A stretch of 64,000 bases of DNA from Ooceraea biroi (GCF_003672135.1 NC_039513.1:5766833-5830832), one strand, 5' to 3'; positions 1-15,100 are shown, counted from the first letter of the stretch. Notes: generated by a model from the letters alone, not told the origin. Translations and numbers: made by a program.

Positions 1-2289
1 TCTCATCATTGAGATAGGTAACATTAAAATTGCATTTAACGCCTACATACAGCAGAAGGAATGTTTCAAACACAAAGGACAGACACGAGACGTGAGAAAC
101 ATCTTGTGACATGCAAAAATGAAAATTAATATCTACCAGATTGCTCTGTTTGCTGATACAGTGACCTCAAATGTTCACGAAACGTCAGAACCAAAGTGAC
201 AAAAACGCAGCTGCAATCCAAAAGCCAAATTCTATTCTAATAATTAATAACGAGGAAGGCTAAAATTAAAAAAAGAAATAATGAAGATATTGAAACATAA
301 TTTATGAAAGTGGACAGAGATGATTGAATCACACTCCGCAAGAAGAAGTCAACCAACGACATTTTTCCCGTTCATTGAATCCTTTCTTGTAAAGATCGAT
401 CTGGTTATCGGAGAAGAAACCATGAGGAAAACGAGGCAAACTTCGACAAAAGCAGAAATCATATCAAACGTTGTGAATTTAATTCAACATCCGCAACTGA
501 CATCCGTATGTGATCAGATACATTATTCTCTGCGCAAAATCTATAAAACGAGAATGCGGTATTACGTGAACGTTGCACGTAACGAGTTGCAACGATAATG
601 CCACGATATTCCGCTGCTGCATCACGCGGGTTTTTACAATATCCACATAAAGAAAAAATAATCTGGCTTTATGTGAGACGACATAAACACTAGTTTTGTT
701 CGATGCCTCGAGAAGACGAGATTTGTTTCTGTTTCCGCGCAAAACACTGTAGCACGAGATGATCCCTGCTCTTGTCTTCCGACAATTTGAAAATATGATC
801 GAAAAGCAGGAACAAATGTTGTTCGCAATAAAGACAAATAGCCATGTTCGAAGAGTCACGAACCAGTTTATGCGTCAAATTGTGTTTATCTTCGGATGAT
901 TTGGCTTTAAAAAAATTCTTTTCCCTTTAAGGTTCGTCGGCCGATACTCATCGCAAGAAGTTACTCGACAGCTCCTCGTCAAATCCCCTTCTCAGTTAAC
1001 CGAATGCGTTTTGTGCAGCGAGAGAGAAGCCTCTCTTCAGCGAGCAATTAGCTCACTGAATAGAACACATCGTAATTACGAGATCAATCCTATTACCAAT
1101 CGAATGTATTTATAGGCGAAGCGTGTTCGCCTGACGTTATGAATCACGTTGGTTGCACAGCAATGCGCTGCACAATGTAGCGATTCTGTTGCTTTGAACA
1201 ACAATGTCCGACAGGCTCTATAGAGTGTGTAAATCACTAAATCCATCGGCGTGCATGCACTCAGCCACGGATCTTTGATCTTTGGCGTGGAGTCGAATTT
1301 CGGACTTTTGGCCACTTTGAAGTCAAATATTACAGCCTCTCGGTCGTGAACAACTGAAAATGTAGAGTGCTTTTCGCTTTCCGCTGTTCAGAAAAGATTT
1401 GCCGCGAAAGTCACGTACGAATAGAGAGTCACGAAGTGGTAATAAAATGTTACTCTTTATTTTATTTCAGAAGCGCGGAACTCATTCGATTTTTTGCTGC
1501 GTGCCTGTGCTTTTTGCTCACGAACGTGCTTAAGTAACGGACTTGATCACCTAAGTCAAGCCGAAAAGCGTGCTTCGTAAGAAAGACGTTGATCGATGAA
1601 CCTGGCGACGGTGTAAATGTGAAATAGTGGAATTTTGTGTATCGCACTCCCAGAAGGATGCGGTCTTATCGTGTTCCTGATAGAAGAAATGCATAGACTG
1701 CTGATCGATTAAGCAATTTTGGTTCCCAGAAGAAATATATCCCCGATAAATGCAATCTGCGCGATGAAGGAACATGAAATCAATGTTTTTCGCTCTGTAG
1801 CGATTTAGACAAATTGTTTAAACATTGTTAAAGTGGCACAAACTTAACAATTTTCCCGTCCCATCTTCAAAATTTACAGCTATTTTAATTCGCACATCTT
1901 AATTCATTTTAGACTATCGATTTTATAGGTGAAGAGATTATCTTGCCTGATCAAATCACATCAGTTAAAATTGATCAAAGAATTGACGAGTTTATTTCAA
2001 TAATGTCCAAACACTTTAATAATTATCAGACAACTTCGTTTCGATAGAGCAACCGAGCACATCAAGAAACGTCGATTATATGTATCCTTATGTACAAATT
2101 AATTAATCATTTTGTTATCTCGCTTTCTTAATCGCGCCTAAGGTTGAAACTCCGGACGAGCTATATGCTTGACGACAACACCACTTGAGACACTTGCTGA
2201 CACTTGGCTGTCTAATCGTTATCCTCTCGAGAGGGGAAAGAAATAATTTCTGGCGAACATCCACGGAGCGACTCAATTGCACTCTTTCC
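1..2289. other. Non-coding stretch, no gene recognised
   Basis: AT-rich sequence. The open frames here (92 codons at 320-598, 126 codons on the minus strand at 479-859) are short, have no recognisable motif and overlap on opposite strands, which is typical of chance frames. I see no RNA gene or clear repeat. It borders the GC-rich block at 2290-3660, so if the donors there are real, part of it is the first intron of a minus-strand gene leaving the window to the left. Confidence 0.6.
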
Positions 2290-3660
2290 CGGCACTTACC
2301 CGTCCACCAGAGAGTTCGTTTTTCTGGAGAACGTTTCAGAGCAAGAGAACCGCTCGACCCGGCGCGACTTGACGACCGAAAAGGCGTAAACTGGACGATA
2401 CACCGGGACTTCACCCCCGGTTGTAAAACGGCGAATTTACCGAGCCGTTCTGCTGCGCGCTCTCACTCTCCGGGATTTATAGGCGCGCGATTCGCCGTGA
2501 CGAGAACACGCGCGCGTAAATAGCACTCGCGGGTAACGCGCCTGTCCCTCGTCGGAGCCGAAGGACTCCAGTCGAGTCGCGAGTCCGCGGGAACAGACGA
2601 TGTCTTCGATAACGGCTCTCGAGGAATCCTCGTTTCGCAAGTCTCGCGCGTGTCCGCTTATCACCACAGCGTGAGAGTGCCGGAGAATAGCGAAGGAGGA
2701 GATGGAGACGCGAAGGTCGGCGAGCCGGAATTTCGGCAAGGCGCACCGCACGCACTTACGGCCGCGATCGCACTCGAAGATCGCCTCGCCGCACCGATCG
2801 AGATATCGACGCGTCGCGACGCGCTCAAGGACGCGCATCGCGCGACAAGCGCGGTACGTCCGGAGTCCTCCGACCGGGAGGATGTCTGCCCGTTGTCGCG
2901 CGGTCTCTAAAACGCTTCACTTTGTGTATGTACGTGTATGTATGGTGGCTGGTGCTTCCCGGGTGCGCCGAGTGCGCGGTACGACGCGCACACCAGCCGG
3001 CACGAAACGCGACTGACTCCTCGCGTACCGACTGACGTAGGTACGAGGAGAGCGAGAGAGAGAGCACAGAGAGGCGGAGGTGGAGAGGCAGACAGAGGGA
3101 ACGTAGATAAAGACGGACGGTGGCAGACAGGGAGAGAGTCGCGGGAACCGCGCGGCCGATTTGCACACGTACAAACGCACGCACGCACGCACGTACGTAC
3201 ATACGTACGCATGCACGCACGCATGCACGCTCGCACGCACGCGGCAGTGCGCGCTGTGTGACGATGAATGAAGCCCGAGCGTAGCCGGAGCGCGTACTTG
3301 TGGAGGAGCGCGTGCTATTCGCGACATCGGCCGCTTTCGTCGGCGTGTTGCCGCCGACGGACATCGACAACGACCGAGTACAAGGTGGTGCCGGCGGTAG
3401 TGGCAGGTGCAGACGGGGGTGGACGAGCGCGAAACTACCCTCGCGCGCTGCCGCGTTGCCGACCCGGGCTACGGCGCACGAGCGACGACGAGGGACGTCC
3501 GGCCAAGCCGTCGCCGGTGGCGGAAACGTACGAACGTCGACGAAGAGGAGAGCGCGTTTTCGCTCGGGTTTGGGTTCAAATTTGCTCCCGGAGGGTGCGA
3601 GGGGTACCACCAATCATGACACCCGGGAGCCACCACCCGGAGGCCGAAGCACGAAGCACT
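2290..3660 (-). promoter_or_regulatory. GC/CpG-rich block; candidate promoter and 5' exon of a minus-strand gene
   Basis: A sharply GC-rich block, dense in CpG, inside AT-rich surroundings. Read on the minus strand it has two strong splice donors: GGACGG followed by GTAAGTG near 2300, and GCGGCC followed by GTAAGTG near 2757. CpG-rich starts with a long non-coding first exon and a good donor are common in insect genes with long introns, so I infer that a minus-strand gene starts here and its coding exons lie left of the window. The frames inside (up to 262 codons on the minus strand at 2825-3613) are Arg/Cys/Ser low-complexity translations of repeats and GC-rich sequence and overlap on both strands; I do not call them proteins. 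An upstream-facing or bidirectional promoter is also possible. Confidence 0.45.
3171..3244. repeat. (ACGC/ACGT)n microsatellite
   Basis: Imperfect tetranucleotide repeat alternating ACGC, ACGT and GCAT units, an alternating purine-pyrimidine tract of about 70 bp. It lies inside the CpG-rich block and produces the spurious Cys/Val/Arg/Ala-rich frames seen there. Confidence 0.9.
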
Positions 3661-3683
3661 GTGCCGCGAACTACTGTAAAAAG

Positions 3684-3778
3684 CTCTCCCTTCTTCTTCT
3701 TTATCACCCTTTTCTCTTTCTCTCTTTCCTTCCACCCTCCTTTTTTCTATCTTTCTCTTTCTCCCTCTTTCTTTATCT
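3684..3778. repeat. Polypyrimidine tract at the edge of the CpG-rich block
   Basis: About 95 bp almost purely C and T (CTTCTT, TCTTTC, CCCTCC units) on the plus strand. On the minus strand, the presumed transcription direction of the adjacent block, it is a GA-rich tract just upstream of the candidate promoter, a position where GAGA-type elements occur in insects. That role is inference; the strand asymmetry is direct observation. Confidence 0.75.
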
Positions 3779-3789
3779 CATATTCGATG

Positions 3790-6700
3790 AGTTGGCAGAC
3801 GAATCAGAACTAAACGACCCTCTCTTGGGTTTTCGCCGTAAAATTTCACGATACGGCAATGCGGTACGCATTCAAATTCTCATTCAGATGGTTTTGACAG
3901 GTATACTGCTGACAGACACATGGTTAACAGATCTATATTCCTTCTCAAAGAAGGGAAATGATTTTTCCCTTTAAAGGAATGTTAGGATACGGGTGGACGT
4001 TAGGAGACAAAGCCGTAAGCGGGACAACGGGTTGTTCCTCTTTTGCAGAACGTAAAAAGAATGCACCGTCGTATACAAAAGAACGCCATGATCACGGATT
4101 ATGGTTCTATTCCGGGGTATTGTTCGGTAGAATTTTCTTCGGATTTTCCCGGACGCGGCAATTCACCGAGGGAGGTCCGCGGAATACTAAAGTTGCTTCT
4201 GGCACAACTGAGATCCCAGCGAGTTTCGGGATGAAACTTTCGGTCGGGATGAGTTTAAGCTCGGTGACGCAATTCCGCATTCGGCGGACTCGTTAGTCCA
4301 TTGACACGGACAAATGCGTCCATCGTATCTGGACGTCTTCGCGAAATATTCCGCCGTACGTGACGTTTCTGTCGATCAACGTGACATTTGATATATCTCA
4401 CCACTCGTTCACGCAAACAAAGTTGTCTCATCTCGCTCTCCGTTACTCCGCTACTTCAAATTTCACAAATGTTCATATTTTTTATTCCTAAACGAAAATT
4501 ATTCTCTTTGATGTCAATTCCACTGCAGCTCGAATATTATTTTATAACATTTTTTGGAAGCAATACTTTATACAAAAAATATGCTGACAAACACAAAGTA
4601 GCTGCTTTTAGATTGCGGCTGCATATCCCGCTGAAACGTTTCGATAAATTTGGAGCTCTTTTTTCCGGACGCTCCTGCAGTGGTCCTGATAAAGTCATCT
4701 TATTGGACGCGCGATGCTTGCACGGTCGAACGGCGGAACGAGTTTTGACGGAGTCAGGCATTTTTGAAACTCAATTCCGATGTAATGGATGCACGTACGA
4801 AGTTTGCGGCGCGAGCACCTCGTCAGCTGCGCGGCCGCTAACTTTCCGATAATTACGCAACCCGCTCTTCCGCGTGAAACAAGAAAGGTGAAGAAAGGAA
4901 AAAGCGCGAGAGTCCCCCACAGGTGATCTAATACATAATGCAGCTCATTATCCTCGCGCGGCCGGTTCGTTAGAGTTTCGAACGGCACTGCCGGTCGAAT
5001 TGCAAAATACGATAGCGACGGCATGTACGAATCGGGAGACCGATGTCACTTTATGACACAAACTTTGCAACTACTATCCATCGTGCGCGATAAGACACGT
5101 GCTGTGTTTTAAGCTGATAGTAACGATACCGTGACACTTTAATAATATATCATGTAATAATCACTTTGCCATCATGACATTTGCGATCACAAGTAGAGGT
5201 TTAGCAAACAAAACGTAATAATTTTGATGACTTAAGGTACTCTTATGAATTGTGCACTAAATATGTGGGGATATCTATCATCGAATAAAATTTCACGTTT
5301 CGTGCCTACTCGAAAGCTGCTTTCCTGAGATGATCACGTAAATCATGAACTTCTACCGCAGAAAGGCTTAGGTATTTTCAGAAAATGTTAGGAAGCGGGA
5401 AACTCTCTTTCGGTGTTGCGTAATCATGTCGGACAAATAGATCCTTAATCCACAAGTTACGAGAGGCGTATTTACCCCGCGGAAATTGCGGCTCGTAATA
5501 TTTTATCTTTTCAGAAGGCCGAAGGAAAGTCTCGAAGGGAATGTGCCAGTGTGAAATAGAAATATCGACCGTATTTACAAGATGTGCGGCTCTTTACCAT
5601 ATATAATAAAGATATATTAAAATATATATATAATATATAATGAAGATTATTAATAAGATATGAATAAGAAACAGAGCGTCTAAATATTGCAACAATTAAT
5701 AACCGAAAATACGAGGGAAGTGTAACAGTACACATAGAACTTGCTTTACTCTACGAATAAACCATCTTATTAAGCTGAAACTTCAGTTCAGTTATTAAAA
5801 TAAAGAAAAAGGAATTTTTTGATTAGGCATATAACGCAGTATTTTATAAGATTGTAGTCACGCAAAGTATTGCTTTTGAATGAACAACATTTGATAATCA
5901 GAGATAATCCTAGACAATCAGAGTGATTCGAATTCACTCCGATAGTAGTAGCAGCAGCGTGGGAGAGTTGATTCTATTACGATATGCAGATTATCTTTGT
6001 TCCATGTATGTATCTCTACCTTGATTTAATAGAAACAAGTCCAGGAGCCTTGCATTAGTCGCTTATCAGATTGCTTCATCCTCACGTCCTCTGAATTCTC
6101 AAGTTCCGAAAGTGCACGATCGCGGATTTTGTTTTTTTAGATATGAACGCCGAATGTACGGCTTCGAAAACATAGCAGAAAAAATGTTTCCCGATCCATT
6201 TCCTCGAGCGAACTCGCTGACAAACATTCGCTGCTTCGCGTATCGAACGGCACAAGTGTGACTTATCGGTATTTCTCATATTTACATATTCAAGCTAAGT
6301 CCACACGTATCAAGCACCTGTATCGATGAATATTTTTGGATTATCATGCCGAGCGCTCGTCAAAAAATGTACAAAGTGTTTGTAGAGTCATGATATAAGT
6401 ATACTGACAATCGTGCTTAAAGTATTGCATGGAGAAAAGGTGATTCTAAATCAGATTCTCCTTTATTAATTTGCATCTGTACGCTAAACAATAGCAGCTG
6501 TCTCGTAAAAGCGCTATAAGATACTTGTTATAGCATGAAATAAGTGTGGGTGTTGACAAAATTTCAATTGTAAATTTTTTTCTTTTTCCCGAAATAAGAG
6601 AATTTACCTTTCGTCGCCTAAAATTGTTGCAAGTGCGCGGTACATCGCCCTCGCGAGCGAAGGCTCCATAAGATTCAAAGAAATGGAAAACGTTTCTTTT

Positions 6701-9700
6701 TCTGCCTAATTCAGCGGAAAATGGCGCGCGAGGGATTCGTTTGAAGGGTTTGAAGTGCGCCCAACTCATTCGTTTTTCTATTATTAAAATAATAGAAGCT
6801 TTGGGGTATCGATCCCGGGATACACAGGAATTCAATTTGGTACATTTAAATCTGCCATCGGTCGCGAGACCTATCAAATTGTGCGGTATTGCACTCTGAT
6901 GCAACGAAATACTTTTGTGTCACGTAACGTTGTTCGTTACAACGAGTAAGCGCACGTTACACGACGTGCTAATTAACGCCACGAGTTGCATTGCGTAAGA
7001 ATACAAATTACGTCTCACGTGGCCTTAACTAATTTTACTATATATATATATATTGCATTCTTCCATACAAGAAAAACGTGCTTTACTACTTATTCCGTTT
7101 GCGTGACGTTACAAAATAAGTTCCGAATAAATTTACATATTAAACTATAATATGATGGATGTCGAAAGTAAATTCTAGATGCAAATTGGGGTAAATACTT
7201 CGCGTACTATAAATATTTATGTCGCTAACGAACAGACAAGACGTACGGATAAATTTTCGAATAAACTTCAAATTCAACGTTACTTGAGAATGAAGACCGT
7301 AATAATGAAGCATTACAGTAAAATTTCTGCGTTATACTGAAAGTGGAAATTCTATCTTATACGTTGAGAAATTGGTAATGGAGAATTTTATCTACAATAA
7401 GAAATTCGACCTCACGCACTTCCAAGTGTCACTTGACGCCTAGAAACGCGTGTGCAACGATGCATTCGTATTCTCATCGCGCACTTTCAACCCAATATGT
7501 CTTTAGAATGCGTCACATCATCATTTGAATTTTATCGATTCGATTCTTTGTGCATATATCAAGCGATTTTATGCAAATAGACGCATACGTATACGTTTCT
7601 ACAAAATAATGAACACAGACAAATTTCATACATAATTGAGATCAGAATCGATAGCCAACAGCTAGCCAACAATCAGCTTTAGCCAACGATTTTATTTTTC
7701 GAGTAAAAACACGAAAGTTTGTTCTCCATGCGACATCTAATTACCGATATAATGCACATTATTCTTCACTGTTAAGTTAACAGAATCGAGTAATTGAAAA
7801 CGTATAATCAAGACGACGCTTACGATATACTTGATACTCCTATTTGCTGTCGTTCAGATATGGAAATGCGATTAATTCTCCTCTCGTTATTCGCGATAAA
7901 CCATTACTTATGCATTCCAATCCGGCACGTCCACGCTGCAGCGATACTATTATATTTTGTTATCTGCGGCTTCACCTCGCGCGCAGTTACAACGCATATA
8001 GTGTCTGTCCGGTAATAATCCCGGAGCCGAGTTACGACACCGATGCGGAGACGGAATAATTTGTCATATGATGTCACGCGTGCACGCGTACGCACCGAGC
8101 GCGGTTACGGTTATAACATCTGGCAAGTGTTAAGGTGCGTTTACGCTTATGCGATCGGCGAACGAACCGATGAACGCACAATGCTCAAGATGCTTCACCC
8201 AGCATGAAATAATTACGAATTTTGCATTAGTTATTACTTTTATTTCGTACACCATTAAGATATAATATATTTGAGATGTTACAATAATGTTACAAATCGA
8301 GATGTTTGTTCGATAGTCATATCGAATTAGTTGGAGATGCGAGAGGGAATATCTATACGCAAGCTCCTCGCTAGTAATTTACAATTATTATCTCGCTTTT
8401 TCGATTTATATTTATTATAAATGTCGGGGAAAATTACTTTCTCTGCTTTTCCACGTTTTTTGAGATATTCGACTGATATATTTCGAGGCAAAAGAGAAAA
8501 AAAGTAATTTAAAAAAATTTAAATTTGATATTATTCCTCATCGTTAAAAGGGATAGAATAATTCACAATGTGTTTGAGAAATTTTGGAAACGTGGATGCT
8601 CTGTAACGAGCAGTTATATAGCTTCTGAAAATCATATCAAAGTAATATATCACAGAAGCTCTTTTTGATAAGGATTCCTCGGCAAAATTGAATCCGCTAA
8701 CGTAATTTAATGTGTATCAATGGTTTCAATTTATGAAATTTCTAAATCCGCGAATTCAATTGCTTATTGTCAGATTTGAACGTTTTCGTTACGAGGTTAC
8801 ATTTTCTCAATGATTTTTATAAATTTTAACAATACATATATGTCTGTTTCTTCTCTAAACAGATTTTCTTATTTATGTCTGGCTTTACGTGAATAAATCC
8901 TTTAAGTTGAAAAAGTAATTCTTCTCTTGAAAGTCTTATATTTATATCACTGAGAACATAATCCTAAAAATCTCTCATTGTGTCAAATACTAAAAAGTCT
9001 CATGCGTAGTAAAATTATATTTCTTACTTCTTTAATTTACGCATAAACGCGCGTTATTCTTACAACATCAACTGTTTAAGAATCAGTATTAAAATATAAT
9101 AATTTAAAAATATCTGTTACTTGCAATTTTTCATCAAAAGAAAAAATATCACAACCATAAAAATGTCATTTACTGATTAATAATGCTAATAATGAAACTA
9201 AAATACTCGGGATATCAAATTTAATAATACATAATAAAAAGTCATTAAGAAACTATACGTTTAAAAATCTGACATTCCAGTATAAGAGACAAATAAAATG
9301 TTAACTTATATTCGCGATCATCGTTCATCAGTGCATTAGATTTTACGACATTTACGCACTTTAAACTTTCGGTGTACATCGATAATACAGAAAAATCGAC
9401 ACTCCTGATTTGTTGCACGGATCGGAATAAATATCGCACGGACATATTAATACGTTTACGCTATAGATTAGTAATGATGATCGCACATGCGAATCGAACG
9501 CTTACTTCGCAGCGAATAAAGCGCGATAATGATTTATCGTGATGAATCCAGCGTTATCGAATAAAACATCATTCGGCCGAGCTAATATTTGCATGGTGCA
9601 ATTAATCAATCGCACGACACTGACAAAAGACGCGTATGTGTTTCTTTTCTTTTTTCTTCGTCAACTTTACTGATGGTTCGCAATATCTCGTGACGCAATT

Positions 9701-12700
9701 TTTCACCAAGATACCACTTACACGTATCATTTTCTTGAAGTATTGATCGCGATTGACGAGTCCCGGTTTGATCCAAGGAAACTTCAATTTTAATGCTTAT
9801 TGAAAATAAACGCTTAATCTTACATCTTGATGGTAATTCTGTTTTCATTGCACGACTTTGAAATTAAGTGATTTATTTTCCCTACTGCTTAAACTTCTTT
9901 CGCGCAAGGCGCTTTGGGAGATGTTATTTTAACGAGATCGACGAGAGCTTTGAATTCGTAACAAAGACTCCTTGTCGGCGATTCCTTGTGAAAAAGAGAA
10001 GCTGTGAGAAAGGTCGATCGGACTTTTAAATAGAGACGCTTGACTGAAACCCCAAACTAACATTAATTGAGTTAATTGCCGAGGATTATTCTTTCCAGCG
10101 CCGACGTCACGCCTAATAATTAAACGGGAGCGAGAAAAGCGAGAAGCCTACGTTTACATTGTAACGAACGTTTCCGGAATATGCGTTGTAGCTTTACTCA
10201 CGGTACCGTAATTCAAATTCCCTATCTCGTGCCATAAAGTTCCGCCGAAATTGAGAGTCCGCAAATATTACGTAACGACTTTAATTATTCTACAAGTTTC
10301 ATAAGTTATAGCGTCAAGCAGGATTAATTGCTCCGACCTTTCATTAGAGCGCACATCGTTCACGACGTTCAGACGTTGCACTTATGCATGCGTCACTAGC
10401 ACTGTTGTATTATATAATTAAGAAAACCGATATTCTCTCAAACAAAGCAAAACATGCTAAAATTATTATTAACATGAAGTAAACAAGCAAAAATCTGATC
10501 TTTCTTTTTTGAAAAAGTCTTCCCATACAAACCATTCTATATTCTCGCATTAACTAAATATCTGACGCGAAAATAAAACCACTAATTTGCCGATTTTGGT
10601 ACGTTTGATGGAAATGAGAAATTCCACATAATCGGCTCGAGGATTTCAGTTAATGAAGACTATAGCCATATGCTCATTTCAACGAGCTGGTCGATAGAAT
10701 GGAGAGGATTTGTCTGTAATTAAACGTTCCTCTTCGTACTTGAAAGCTTCGTCTTGCGTCTATTAGCCAGTGTAGCGTTGCGGATGGAACTTTATCCTCC
10801 ATACTCGATCAATGGCAAGCTAAAGAGAAAACTTAGAAGCTCAAAATACGAGGAATGGCTGACATCCGTCAACGGAATTACGAACAGCACTTTGCGAAAC
10901 TAAGCTCGAGTCACTTTGACTATGGTCACGAACTGGGAAATATTCTAAGATCTTCGGGAACGAGTTGCACGAAGATTTCGAAGCTAAAATCGACGACGCA
11001 CGTGGCGAAAACACTTTGACCGATTTGAAATAATCTAGCTGTCCCTGGCGACGCATTAGCCTTGCCATATTGGAATTCTGCAAATATAACGTCCGAAGTA
11101 AACAAGCGTTATAAACTAATGACGAAGTCCGCATACATGTTCGCATTACACGCGCCTATTTCGAGGAGATATTTAACCCTGAAATATTATTAGGGACGAG
11201 AATAGACGTCGGCCAAATTTTCCGCAGTTACTGTCAGATGCAGCAATACATCATCACGCGTTTCCAAAATATGCCCTACGTGTGCAGTACAATCTTTGAC
11301 GGTAATCGAATATCATTGGATAATACGCCAAGAAGATATCGCGTTGTTCTTATTGATCCTAATGTCTCGTATTTCGCCATTTGTGTCAGCGACATGTCCA
11401 GCTCCTTGCTCAAAACCTCGAGAATATTGCAATATCGACATGTCGTGTTCTAAGGCTGTCAAAAGATTTCAGCGTTGTAACATTTATTTTCATGACAATA
11501 CATCAGAAAGCATAACGAAACAATCCTGCTTTCTACGACATTCGTATATTTCTGGTATATAATTCGAGTCACATCAAAATTGCGAAAAATGACAGAAACG
11601 AGACTCGAGAGCGCAATGTGAAGAGAGATATTTCATCCTATTCTTTTTTTCATGAGATGAACTGTAACAAAACCTGTGCATCCCATTTAAATAAATAAAA
11701 CACTTTCGCATGTATTAATTACATTACTACTCTATTAGCTTTCTAAAAATTAAATAAAATTTTTAAACAGATAAAAATTAGAGATTTATGTTACATATAA
11801 AATTGTTCTAACAGTTTTGTGTAATTATAATATTTGCTCGATAATTAATATTGTTAATAACTAAGCCTTAAAAAATATTACAATAATAAGAATAAATTAT
11901 AAATCTTGCGCACTACGTAGGAAGAAATTTGAAGTTACTTGTCTCGTAAATACCTAGAAAATGCATAGGCAATTGCAAAGTCTTTATGATTGAATAGCGC
12001 CGATGGAAAAGTTTTGCCGGCAGATTCGCAGAAAACTTTTTCAGTTTGCGTATGGTGAGCAATCGGTCTCGCTTTTCACATAATCTCCAACCACTTCGGT
12101 CCTACCGAAACTTTCAAACTTTGTCGTAGTAACGAACAAATTATTGGTTCGTCTGAAAGAAACTAATATAGCGATAACTAACCATTTTCTCTTAATTTAA
12201 TCATCAATTTTAACAGACGGTAGAAATTTTTTCAATGCAAAATCTCACTAAAGTCGGATATATATAAAATATGTCAGATGTATATAAAAATGAAAATTAT
12301 TCGATTAACTATTCGTTAATACTATAACTTATAGAAGACGATAACTTATATTTCAACTTCAAGAATTTTTTTCTTCAATCATTTATAACAATATAATTTA
12401 AGGATTTAACATTTAAATTTGTAAGGATAAAATACGTAAATTACAAGTTCATTTAAAAAACTGTTTGACTTATCGTTACATCATTGTAAAACTTGAATTT
12501 TATAAAAATTTCATGTTTATTCAGCGCGGTGCATATCAATGCGTCCGACGATATCAAAACATGTCTAAGTTTCTTTCAAGCCATGCGAAAATGAGAGTTT
12601 CTAAAGAACATTTTATACCACTTTGACAAGACGACGTTTTAGTTAGCAAAGCGTACGAATCTTTTGACGTGAATATCGGTGTCAAATATTCAACGATATC

Positions 12701-15100
12701 TGATAATCGTAAATTTACCAAACTAGGAAAAGTTAGATCTCGGTCTTTACTGTTCATGAAGAGAAAACATAAATGACAAATATGAAGCGGAAATATGACG
12801 GCCAACTCGTTAAATATTAAATAAAATATTAAATATAAAACAAGTATGAAATCTTTCAGACACATTTAAAAATTAATTTTAAAAAAATTTATAAATTATC
12901 TTTTATAAATTTCTTTACTTATAGTTGTTAAAAAAAGACGAAATTAGTTCAGCTGCAATTGAATTTAATCAGCTATCGTAAGATCGACCAGGAAAAGTTG
13001 AATTCACACAGTTGGGTTAATGCAAGGGGTAACAGATGGTAAGACATTGGCAGAGAGTGACCTCTTAGCATCCCATGTAACCACGCGCAGAGCAAGTTGC
13101 TTGGAAAATTGCCAACCGCACGTTATTGTCGTAAATTATCGTAAAAACGTGCGTGCACCAAGTGTGCCAGCTAGATATCACAACGCCTAGATTCAGTGAT
13201 CTGTCAAAATAACACTTGCTTTGTGATTTTAAGTGACAACGTGCAAACGGTAGAATACTATAAATTACATCGCCGAGACAAGAGACTATTCTCCTCTAAC
13301 GTTATATCATATTTGTCGTCATTCGGTATGTCGTGGAGAAAGCGACTGTAAAGATTGAAAGGAAATAAAATACGACGAAGAGAGTAACGATGTTAATATC
13401 GGCAGGTCGAGTTTGATATCGACAATTTGGCAAAATGTATAGTAAAAAAGACATTGCCAATATAGTATTCCAATAACGAAAATGGAGACGTACAATTATA
13501 CAAAATGACAGGCTAACATTTGGAAATGCTTTCGCATATAACAAAATCATAAATACGTGATAAAGCTGTAGCCACAAAAGTGGATCAAATATACAATTAT
13601 TGATAACCCCTGCTGTGCAACCTGATAAAAAGTCGCAGCTCTTGGGACGAGCAGTTTTTATCGTGACGAAATGTGAGGTAAACAGCAGTCGCGTATCGCT
13701 CGTCGGTGAAATGCACGAGTAATACAAAAAGAGACTCCTTCAGTGTCAGAGAAGAGAAAATATGAAACGGGAAACCATTGCGGCTTCACGTTGAGCGCGA
13801 CAAATAGACGGCGGCAACGAACACGGAAACGCGGGAGAAAAAAGGACACGCAAGAGAACGGAAGCGGAGAAGTAAAAGAAGTATTTGCAAGCCAATTTGC
13901 GAGAGCAACTTTATACAGATCGTATTTTCATTAATTATTCGCGGCTGTCGTCGCTTTTCCTGAGAACATTCCTCCTTAAATATGCCGAGATGGATCTTAA
14001 TCAGTTTGCAACTTTCTATCAATTATGAAATCCAAGTAAAAAGGTAAAAGTACGTTGCGCAATGCAGTGATAACGGCCGCAGAGAGATGGTTCGTTGATT
14101 GGCGATTACTCGATCATTCGTTGATCTTGTTCGTCGTAATCTTCAACGCAAACGATCAATAATGGCACGAGAGACATTATGAAATATGCTTAAGGAGAAT
14201 CACGCACGCAAAATACCGGTTTCCAAGGCACAAATTGCACACCGCAGCGATTCCGTTCTTGATGTTCTGTCATCACTTATCACACACTTAGTCGCGCGTC
14301 ACTGACACCGCGGAGATAACCAGATTCATTTTAGCGCCAAACCATGCATAAAGGCGTGAGAATGAAGTATGTATTTATGTAAGATTAGTACGGCAATACT
14401 GTACCAAAGTTGCGCGCAAGTAATCGAAGAATATTCGTTAAATCATGAGCAACGAAGAAACTTTTTCAAAGGAAATTCTACTATATCATTGCTTTCTTTT
14501 ACAATTCTATATTTTGTAATAAATTTATCAAATATATATGTCGTAAATGTTAAAAGGCTGTATACATTTATTCCTACGTGTGTATGTGCTAATCGTTCGC
14601 TGCTCGAATTTGTAACGCCGGTATTTACAGTACGCCACTAAACTTTAAAGCATGCACGCGAAGGCTAAGTAGATCGCTCAATATGCATGCGAAAAGCATG
14701 CATTCAGGCTGCAAGCGGAAAATCCTCCAATGGACTTTATCTCATCTTTCGTCGATCCTGCCCTCGACGAGCTCTCGTCTACTCTTGAAATACAAGGAAT
14801 TGTGCGACTCCCTTGTATTTGTAGTAAGCCCTTATGAGCCTTTCTTCGACGATGCATTCTGGAATTCCGTAATCTGTCCGCATTTCTCCGTACGACCACG
14901 CGGTGGTCTTTTTAGTTTTCTGATCCTCGTGACAGAGATTTCAGTCTCTAACGTCGTTCGCCAACGCAACGGTGTAAAATCCAGAGAAACAATGCACCCG
15001 CTGCGGAATTTCCCATGTCACATTTCCTCTTCGATATTACGATGTCGATTCGCGTACATTCTCACACGGCGATCACATAAAATACTAATATCCATATGCA
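3790..15100. other. Long AT-rich intergenic or intronic stretch
   Basis: Eleven kilobases with no coding gene I can support. Frames of 60 to 154 codons occur (4388-4852 plus, 6446-6904 minus, 10841-11146 minus, 13302-13727 minus), but none has a domain, a convincing start or splice context. Short AT runs occur near 5620 and 7038. A weak inverted repeat of ten bases (AAATACAAGG and its complement) lies near 14780-14820. No tRNA-like A/B box pair was found. The stretch could be intron of a long minus-strand transcript or true intergenic DNA. Confidence 0.6.

Noticed and set aside
2825..3613. 262-codon minus-strand frame and several overlapping frames on both strands
   Set aside because: They translate microsatellite and CpG-rich sequence into Arg/Cys/Val/Ser low-complexity peptides, overlap each other on both strands and have no domain.
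13302..13727. 141-codon minus-strand frame with hydrophobic segments
   Set aside because: Phe/Leu/Tyr-rich composition is what AT-rich DNA yields by chance; no start context, splice site or motif supports it.
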